NCBI GenBank assembly: GCA_029582165.1
Contig: CM055892.1
Span: forward strand, 8,340,254-8,404,253
Origin: Portulaca oleracea
Lineage: Eukaryota; Streptophyta; Magnoliopsida; Caryophyllales; Portulacaceae
Length of the DNA: 64,000 bases
Direction: 5' to 3'
Shown here: piece by piece, positions 57,280 to 64,000 of the stretch
How the letters are laid out: each line of letters opens with the position of its first letter
How positions within the stretch are numbered: position 1 is the first letter of the stretch
Made by a program: the position numbers and the translations under genes
Notes under the pieces: model-generated
Told to the model about the DNA's origin: nothing
Database searches by the model: none
What the model saw: the letters and a program-made list of their open reading frames with translations, nothing else

Positions 57280-57493
57280 TGTAAACAATGGTAATTTCAG
57301 CAGCTGGAAAAGATAGAAAAGCAATGGGACAAAAGTATGTAAGTATTGTACTGTATTATTCAATGCAAAAGAAAAACAAAACAGAAGGAGTATATAAAGA
57401 GGGATACAACAGGAGCCAAACTAAACCTAAAGAAAAACAAGAAAAAGAAAAACAAGAAACCTAGAAAACTAAAATAAGTAAAGTATTCTAACA
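57280..57493 (-). repeat. 5' LTR of the copia element
   Basis: The 214-bp LTR is followed by the duplication AAATC. See the left LTR for differences. Confidence 0.92.
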
Positions 57494-59350
57494 AAATCAT
57501 GCAATATGAAAACATGATATTTACTTTTTACAAAATGTACAAGTAAGGAATTAAAGAATGAATTATATGAATAACCAATAACAAAGAAACAGAACCTTAC
57601 TTAAGATGGTAGAATCGATGAATTTGATCCCTTGAGTTGCCCTTGACTTGATGCTTTGGATGGAATAATGTTGATGATTTGGAAAAGCGGAGTATGGATG
57701 GTTATATGGTGGTGATGAGTGTGATTATGGTGGGATTAGAAATGAATATGGATGATGAAATTTTGAGAGAATGGAAGTATAATATGGAGGAAGTTGATGA
57801 GAGTTGTTGATGATGAAAGTTGATAGTAGTTGGTGGGAATTGTTGATGAAATGAGGGTGAAATGGAGGGGGTATTTATAGGTGAAGGGTGAAGAGTTTGG
57901 AGGGAAACCATGGGGAGCATACCCCACGAATCATGCCATCCAAGGATCAAAACCTAGGCGGGTTTTGGGATGTCAAGGGCAAGGTCAAACACGTGGGGCA
58001 AAAATCAGGGAATCAAATTGCATGCATGCAGATTTTGGCGCCATTTCAATCAAAACCTAGGCGGGTTTTGATATTATTAGCACGCGGATCAGTGATGTGG
58101 AGCCAAACGACGACGTATGCTACTCTCCTCAAAACCTAGGCGGGTTTTGATCTTTTCTGGGCCGAGGCGCACTCTGCTAGGCCAGATTGCTGGGCTTGTG
58201 CATTAAAAGTTAAAACCCCAGTGGGTTTTAACAATTAAATGTGGCCTGTTTTATTTTTCTTGCACTCGGTTCGTTGCTCTTTGGGCCCAATGACCCGTTT
58301 ATTACTTGGCCCGTCTGACTTGCATGTTTTCGATAAGTCGGGATTATACCGGTACAAATTCCGATGTCTACAGTTCCCAAGTGGGAAGGTTATAATCTGA
58401 GGTTACCCAGTGAATATTTTTGCAACTGCCTCTGTTCTTGGCCAAAATACGACATTTTCCCATGCTTAAATCAACTTGTGGGTAAAATAAAAGTTGAAGT
58501 ATGAGTCACAAGCTTTCCATGGATAGCTTGCACACCCCAAACCAATAAGTGTAGCGTGAGTTATGATTCTCCGAAGGAGTGAGGTTTAAAGTGTTTATTT
58601 CTGAGCAACTTGTTAAGATGAGGGTTTTTACCTTTGTAACCATATCTTTGGCCTTCATGATTAACTAGAAAGTTATAGTTTATGATCTGAGCTTTCTGAA
58701 AAGTCCTTTTGTACCTTGATACGGTTCTTGTGGGAGATGTTATGGTCGTATGAGTGCACCTTAGCGAAATAAGTTCTTTATTGAGCTTGAAGAGTTATTA
58801 ATGTTATTTCTCAATCCTTCCACCTAAGTTAAATCCTAATTCATGTTTCCTTTCCTTTCTTAGTCCTTCCAAAAGATCGTTGCACTCAAACTGTTCAAGT
58901 CTCTGCCCGTTCGGTGTGTGTTTCTAAAGCGTCAGGTACGTATACTACCTGATATTTTATGCATGTTATATTTAATTATTCTCAATTCATACTAAGTTTG
59001 TTATGTTATTTTATCGTTCATGTATATTCGTAAACGCTTGTGATTTATGTTCAAAGTGACACCATTTCTCATGGCTTTAAATATAAGTATCGATTTATCA
59101 AGTTAAATCACAGCTTACTTTATGAATTTATGCTATATCCACTTCACGTTAGAAAAACTTTTATTAAATTCTTACGTTTAAAAATCAAGAGTATGACATG
59201 TTTGAATTTTCTTACAAGTACAACCATCATCCAAGAAGGTTAAGGAAGTTTTCTTTTAAGTTGTGAATAAATTTTCTTAAGGTATTAAGGTTTCATGAAT
59301 AAGGTTTTGGGGTTTTCTAAAATTAATAAGGCCCCGCCCATGTTATATTA

Positions 59351-59490
59351 TGCCTTAGCGCACACCAGGAAACTCGTGTCTTAGTACACACCATGTGTAT
59401 CGTGCCTTTGTGCACCCCAGGTTAATTATAACTGTGCTTTAGTACACCCCAGGGAAAAACATGTATATGGTGCCTTAAGTGCACACCACG
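59351..59490 (+). repeat. Tandem repeat in element A U5, about five units
   Basis: Units of 25-38 bp share 'tgccttagtgcacaccagg' and variants ('tgtcttagtacacacc', 'tgctttagtacacccc'). A separate pair, 'ggggaccttcttaaatacta', follows at 59585 and 59632. Confidence 0.8.
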
Positions 59491-60116
59491 GAAATCTAGC
59501 CAATATAGGATATTTATCCACCATCCGGATCTCCCGATCGATCCGGGTCTGCGCATGCGGAGGCTTAGCCGATGATCACAAGTAGGGGACCTTCTTAAAT
59601 ACTAAATGAATCAACCAAGTGTTGGATTAGGGGACCTTCTTAAATACTAAATAATTTAATAAGCTTTCTAATGTTTTCTTCATAGAAGGGAGCATACATA
59701 CTGGGTTAATCTCACTCTTTAAGTTTCCTTTCTCTTTTAGGGAGCTCAAGAAAAGGCAAGGGTAAGGTCCGGACGGACGAAGCTCAAAGGCATCTTAAGG
59801 ATATTCCATGTGAATTGGAGACTTCTTTTGAGGGCGGTAACAGTTAGAACACATCCGGTGGTTGGTGAAATTCTAGAAGTTAGTATGTATGGTTTTAAGT
59901 GAATATGCTATGGATTGAACTTATGTATAAAGTTAAGATCCTCTTTTGGTATGTATGCATATGGTTTCTATGCCTTGGTTGTGTGGAGTGTAGTTTAGCC
60001 TTGTCCATGTTTGATGGACGGCGGTAATACCCTCCGGTGAGTATTTCCGCTGCGCTAATCATTAGGCTAAGTAAGTAGTTAACTTAATATGTGATTAATA
60101 TCCTGGGGGTGTTACA

Positions 60117-60229
60117 GGTGGAAAGGGGGGAGAGAGAGACAAAGAGAAAGAGAAAGAGAGAGAGAGAGAGAGAGATATTAAAAAGGGTGCATGAGAGAGA
60201 GTGGTGGAGAGGGAGAGGGAGAGAGGGGA

Positions 60230-60296
<67 letters not shown>

Positions 60297-60400
60297 AAAT
60301 AGGTGTAGGAGAGAGTGTGTTGGAAGAGAGAAAAATGAGAGAGAGAGAGAGAAGATATTAGAGCAGGTGTATGAGAGAGAGTGTTGGAAGAGAGAAAAAC

Positions 60401-60464
<64 letters not shown>

Positions 60465-60665
60465 AATATTAGTGTAGGAGAGAGAGTGTTGGAAGAAAGA
60501 AAAACGAGAGGGAGAAGATATTAAAATGCGTGCATGAGAGAGAGTGGTGGAGAAAGATATGAGAGAGAGGGGGAGAGAGAGAGATAGAAATATTCAAATT
60601 GATGTGTAAGAGAGAATGGTGGGGAGAGAGAATGAAAGAGAGAGAGAGAGAGAGAAAGAGAGGGA
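60117..60665. repeat. Long interrupted (GA)n microsatellite
   Basis: 'gagagagagagagagaga' tracts alternate with 'gtgttggaagagagaaaaa' units that recur three times. It lies in the right half of the repeat split by A. Confidence 0.95.
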
Positions 60666-60824
60666 AAATGATTTTCATTATGTTTGAGTCAAGAAAATAA
60701 TTTACAAAGGAGTGGGGGAAAAATCATTTTCTTGGAAAATAGTTTTCTCTATTTTCCGGTAACCAAACACCTGAAATTGGGAAAATCATTTTCTAGAAAA
60801 TAGTTTTGATACTATTTTGATAGT

Positions 60825-61135
60825 AAATATTAATTATCAATCATAAGAAGTTTTGATGTATACGTTGCGTCAATGAACACAAATGATACCTTAAATCAAA
60901 TCAACTCTTTCTCTTAAACATATTTTAAACATTTTTTTAATATAAAAAACAATTGATAAAAATATAACTTTTTACAAGTTATTATGTAATATTATATTTA
61001 TAGAATTCAATCATATTATTTAATATCATTTTAATATATAATAATATAGTTTTAGTGATACGAAAAGACAAATATTAAGTAAGGAACAAGATATTTGTTA
61101 AACATTCAAATAAATTTGGCAAAATTTAGAGATAA
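60825..61135 (+). mobile_element. Helitron-type segment, inverse copy of 27070-27385
   Basis: 'gtcaatgaacacaaatgat' and 'aaatcaaatcaactctt' match the 27-kb copy in inverse orientation, followed by the same AT-rich order. No CTAG end with hairpin is seen here; the copy runs into the LTR at 61142. Confidence 0.55.
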
Positions 61136-61141
61136 AGTCAT

Positions 61142-64000
61142 TGTAATAGCCCGGTCCCTGATAGGGGCTGTTAAAGTCAATCTCAACCTAATTAAGGTTG
61201 AGAAAGGTAAAAAGAGAACTTAGAAATTAATTCAAAGATTTTCTGGAGAAAATTCGGTAGAGTCTTATTTGCAATATGGACATTTCCCAGGCTTTAAGCC
61301 TTACATCCTTGTAAATAAAACAAAATAAACCAAAGACAAACTCAATGGCCACACGCCGGAGATATCACGAGCCACACGCTCGGAGCACAATCTAAATGCA
61401 TCAAACAGTCCCAAGCATCCCAAATATGTTTACAACAGAATTCAAATTACAAAACAATTACTTCCTATATAAAATATAAAGCTAAAAAATACTTCAGTCT
61501 CTAGAAAAGCAATGGGCTCCTCATCTACATATTGACCTGTCCAAGGGGGGTGGAAGAGGAGTATGAGCAAACCATGGCTTAGTGGGTAACTTGTACCCTG
61601 GAACAATCATTAAGATTCAAGCAACCTAAGAATGGGAGTCACCCTAGTCTGCACTCACTCACGTATAATTAAAATATAAATGCACCTCTTGGTCACTTCT
61701 TAACTCATCAAGTAGGAACTAGGTACAAGGTTTCCATCCAAGCATCTTCATGTCTCATTTAAGGTAATTAAACAATCTCATATCCTCCACATTAATTACA
61801 GGGGGATGGGGTGACCTTTTTTTGTCATGAAAATAGTCAGGAAGCCATCAGAGGAGCATTTCAAGTAATCTAGGGTTCTAGTAGGCCACAACCAACTTAG
61901 TACACATCATCATCCAAATTTAGTTTTCCCTCAAGTAACCCCCACATTCCATTTAGCTCCCACAGTAAGCAACCAAGATGGGATTCACATGCAATGCATC
62001 AATCTAATTAAAAGAAACACTCAATGAGTTCAAATATCACATATATATAATCATTAATAACAAAGTAAGTTCTATATTTAAAACACAAGACTTTTTGGAA
62101 CTTAGTTTGAACATAAACAAGCACAATTCATAAACTTAGTAATTCTCAAGTAACATATAACTCATACTTCAAACCTTTCAAACTATTCTAAATATAAATA
62201 TAACGTCTTCAATATTTGAAGAGTAGCTCACACACTTTGAAACAAGTATTAAAAGTTATTGAAATTGTCTTTTTCATCCATCCATAACCATAATATGTAA
62301 CCGTTTCCAATAAATCAATGGTTTTATATAATCCTTCCTTCTTTCCATTGTAAAATACCAATACCATGGGCGTAGGGTACTTTCAGCACTTTCCAGTCGG
62401 GGTCGGTTACCCCTTAAGATAGTTACTTTCCCGGGAAATTCCTAACGTCAATGGACTTTATATACCTAACTGATTCGGTTTCCCTTTACAGGTGGTAACC
62501 CGACTTTCCAATTAGTTAGCAGTACCTAGTGTAATACACCTAGCCCGAAAACCATTTTAATACTCATTATAGCACAAAAGTTCCATATCGAACAGTTCTC
62601 ATCCAAACCAGCTTTCCAAAAATCTCGTATAAGTACATAAAATAGGAATGTACCTTTCATTCAGATCAAAATAAGTTCAATTGATTATTTTCCAACTTTT
62701 TTCCATTCCAGAAGCCAAATCCCCATAAATAAGTTCATAACCCTTCAAAATAACCACTTGCCACATAGAAATCACGTAATCATTTTAAAGTGTATATAAG
62801 TATCAAAATTTCACCATTTATTAGAATAATACTTCAAAAAGTCGTTTAAAACTCAAGTACACAAATAAATATGCGTAATTGAGCCCATAAAGCTCGTATA
62901 AGTTCAAATAAACCTTCTTATCATATCAAAAATGCAATCAATACTTCTTAACATCTTGAAAATGCCAATGTCGATCAAAATACCCTTAAAAGCTCATTTG
63001 AAATACCTCTTTTTGAATTAAGAATATAAGATACTCTTCGAATTCATATAATTTCAAAGAATTGGGAAAAGTAAGCACACATGAACTACGGCTAACAAAC
63101 GATTTAATTCTTTTCACACTAGACTAGGGGGTCAATACAACATCATAAATATCCAACAACCTAACCATAAGTATAACGCCTCTTTCTTTAAGCATATACA
63201 TTCAAGATCCATATATGCATATCATGCTCATAAATAACCAAATTAATATCATACTAAACATAACCATTCTAGCATGGTACGTATATGCTCATATATATAG
63301 GAGTCAATTAGGCCGCAAATCAAATAAATATCCATGTATAACATAACGGATGTATTGAATAAACCGATTAAGCAGTTGTCCATACTATTAATTATTCAAC
63401 CCAAAATATTTCAATTCCAAAATTCAACCCGGGCTCCCTCCTCACATACATCATCCCAAACAAACCTCGATGCTCAATGTTCCACCCAAACACCAACCAA
63501 CTTCCAACTCGGATACATAACTCACTCCAACCATCCTAATTAACAGTTTCAGGCATATATTTCAGTATTCAAACTCTACTAATTTAACCTGAAACTTAAT
63601 AGTTATTAAGAGGGGATAGAGATTACCCACTTTGAATCTCATTTTGTAGGTTGGGGTTTCTGATTCAGGTTTGAATCGAGACTCTAGTTGTATTGGTCGT
63701 ACGCTAACCCGGACCCAATCAGCCAACTTGCAAGTTGCAACCACTATCTCCATCGGCAACCACCATCCACCACCACTGTTTCATTTCTTCGCACCCTTCA
63801 CGCACAAAATTAGACCACCATCGCTACTTATACTCACTTAATATGTCTCTTTCTCTATTTCTTTCTCTAAGTCAATCGGAAAGGGCAAGAAGAGTATGGG
63901 TACAGACCTGAATCAACCCTCCCCTACCCTTTCTCACATAGCCTGCTGCCGCCGCCGCTCTCTCTCTCTCTCTCTTGCGCAGACGACCACCGATGTCGAG
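61142..64000 (-). mobile_element. Partial long LTR, gypsy-type, runs off the window
   Basis: It starts TGTAATAGCCCGGTCCC, like the ends of LTRs A and C. Reading right there are long AT-rich stretches, phrases such as 'ccatggcttagtgggtaac', and from about 63650 a more GC-rich stretch ending in (CT)n and 'gccgccgccgctctc'. No coding domain is seen. The minus orientation is inferred from similarity of layout to element C (U5 side left, leader right). The element's far side is outside the window. Confidence 0.5.

Larger units (their letters stand above)
48777..57493 (-). mobile_element. Ty1/copia retrotransposon, split by element C
   Basis: LTRs lie at 48777-48975 (199 bp) and 57280-57493 (214 bp), flanked by AAATC (48772-48776 and 57494-57498). 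On the minus strand the right LTR ends TTTACA and is followed at once by TGGTATCAGAGCG (tRNA-Met site). A GAGGGGGGGGGGG tract precedes the left LTR. Domain order is gag, protease, integrase, reverse transcriptase, RNase H, the copia order. The short LTRs and gag type suggest an Ale/Retrofit-like lineage (inference). The coding region has stops, a frameshift and a 3.7-kb insertion, so the copy is dead. Confidence 0.93.
37584..58372 (-). mobile_element. Element B: Tat/Ogre-like non-coding LTR retrotransposon
   Basis: The LTRs begin TGTAGGACCCGGG and end TGTCTACA, flanked by GTTCC on both sides (37579-37583 and 58373-58377). On the minus strand the primer site TTGGCGACTCCACTGGGGAC follows the right LTR, and AAAGTGGGGGCTCTC precedes the left LTR. 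The primer site resembles what is known of Ogre/Tat elements, which I recall as tRNA-Arg. After removal of nested insertions the LTRs are 1,594 and 1,596 bp. The 7.8-kb interior has no gag or pol frame; it is made of tandem arrays and structured motifs. This is a non-autonomous derivative. Confidence 0.88.
48055..58372 (-). repeat. Right LTR of element B, split by the copia element
   Basis: The LTR parts are 48055-48776 and 57499-58372 plus one duplication. The left end of the interruption is in 'attattcaaatc' and the LTR resumes 'aaatcatgcaatatg'. The left LTR shows the intact join 'ttattcaaatcatgcaatat' at about 38293. Confidence 0.92.
35997..60116 (+). mobile_element. Element A: 3.3-kb solo LTR split by element B
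   Basis: A starts TGTAATAACCC and ends GGGGGTGTTACA. The duplication GGTGG lies on both sides (35992-35996 and 60117-60121). Element B divides it into 35997-37583 and 58378-60116, together about 3.3 kb. No internal region, primer site or second LTR exists, so A is a solo LTR, presumably of a gypsy element by its ends and layout. A short AT-rich U3 is followed by a TATA-like TATATAA (36500-36506), a C-rich leader (36590-36720, 'gccgacgccaacgcctgcg') and a long U5. The U5 has tandem repeats at 59351-59490. Confidence 0.85.
35815..60775. repeat. Old 'TTTGGT...gaaaatgattttc' repeat split by a 24-kb stack
   Basis: The left part (35815-35996) begins 'gtgtgtttggtgcaaagg' and is full of 'gaaaatgattttctagg'. 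The right part (60117-60775) ends with the inverse, 'ggtaaccaaacacc', preceded by 'aaatcattttcttgg'. The two halves flank the solo LTR A and everything nested in it. The right half also holds a long GA microsatellite. Confidence 0.6.

Noticed and set aside
60091..60297. Arg/Glu-repeat frame
   Set aside because: Translation of a (GA)n microsatellite.
1..64000. tRNA, rRNA or snRNA genes
   Set aside because: None recognised by eye; tRNA-like words seen are retrotransposon primer sites.

Overview
The window is nuclear plant DNA, most likely from a repeat-rich eudicot; the species cannot be told from the sequence. The evidence is the element content: Ty3/gypsy and Ty1/copia retrotransposons with plant tRNA-Met primer sites, a Tat/Ogre-type primer site, plant L1-type LINEs ending in zf-RVT plus RNase H domains, Helitrons with TC...CTAG ends, and Stowaway, Tourist and hAT MITEs. 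I found no intact host gene, no rRNA or tRNA gene and no CRISPR array. Every long reading frame I could name belongs to a transposable element.

Layout. 1-5.6 kb: AT-rich DNA with MITEs, Helitron ends and a ~70-bp tandem repeat. 5.66-11.40 kb: a young Ty3/gypsy element (LTRs about 99% identical by eye) with a stop-interrupted gag and an unbroken 618-codon frame whose pol motifs are degenerate. 11.4-14.2 kb: a copia-like LTR remnant and MITEs, one nested in another. 14.26-17.6 kb: a Helitron cluster in which the 5' end is repeated eight times with (TAA)n runs. 18.25-19.74 kb: a 5'-truncated LINE. 20.43-26.50 kb: a non-coding LARD-like retrotransposon with target duplication ATTAG. 26.5-35.6 kb: a Helitron and MITE mosaic with a second LINE on the minus strand.

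35.8-60.8 kb is one nested stack, each insertion closed by an exact target-site duplication: an old foldback-type repeat, split by a 3.3-kb solo LTR (A, GGTGG), split by a Tat/Ogre-like non-coding element (B, GTTCC). B carries a 1.08-kb Mutator-like foldback in its left LTR (TTTACAAAA) and a copia element in its right LTR (AAATC). The copia integrase is in turn split by a gypsy LTR derivative (C, ACAAC). 61.1-64.0 kb is probably the start of another long gypsy-type LTR running out of the window.

The most unusual signals are structural. Element B has six palindromes per LTR sharing the core AAAACC/GGTTTT, with differing but mostly still complementary flanks. Four lie upstream of its TATA box, the outer three at 80-bp spacing. 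Its non-coding interior holds four copies of a 44-45-nt two-stem motif with compensatory changes. The LARD LTR carries three CAACACG/CGTGTTG hairpins upstream of its TATA box. In two unrelated elements the TATA box sits inside an inverted repeat. The young gypsy element appears to have integrated through a cryptic end about 30 nt inside a second LTR copy.
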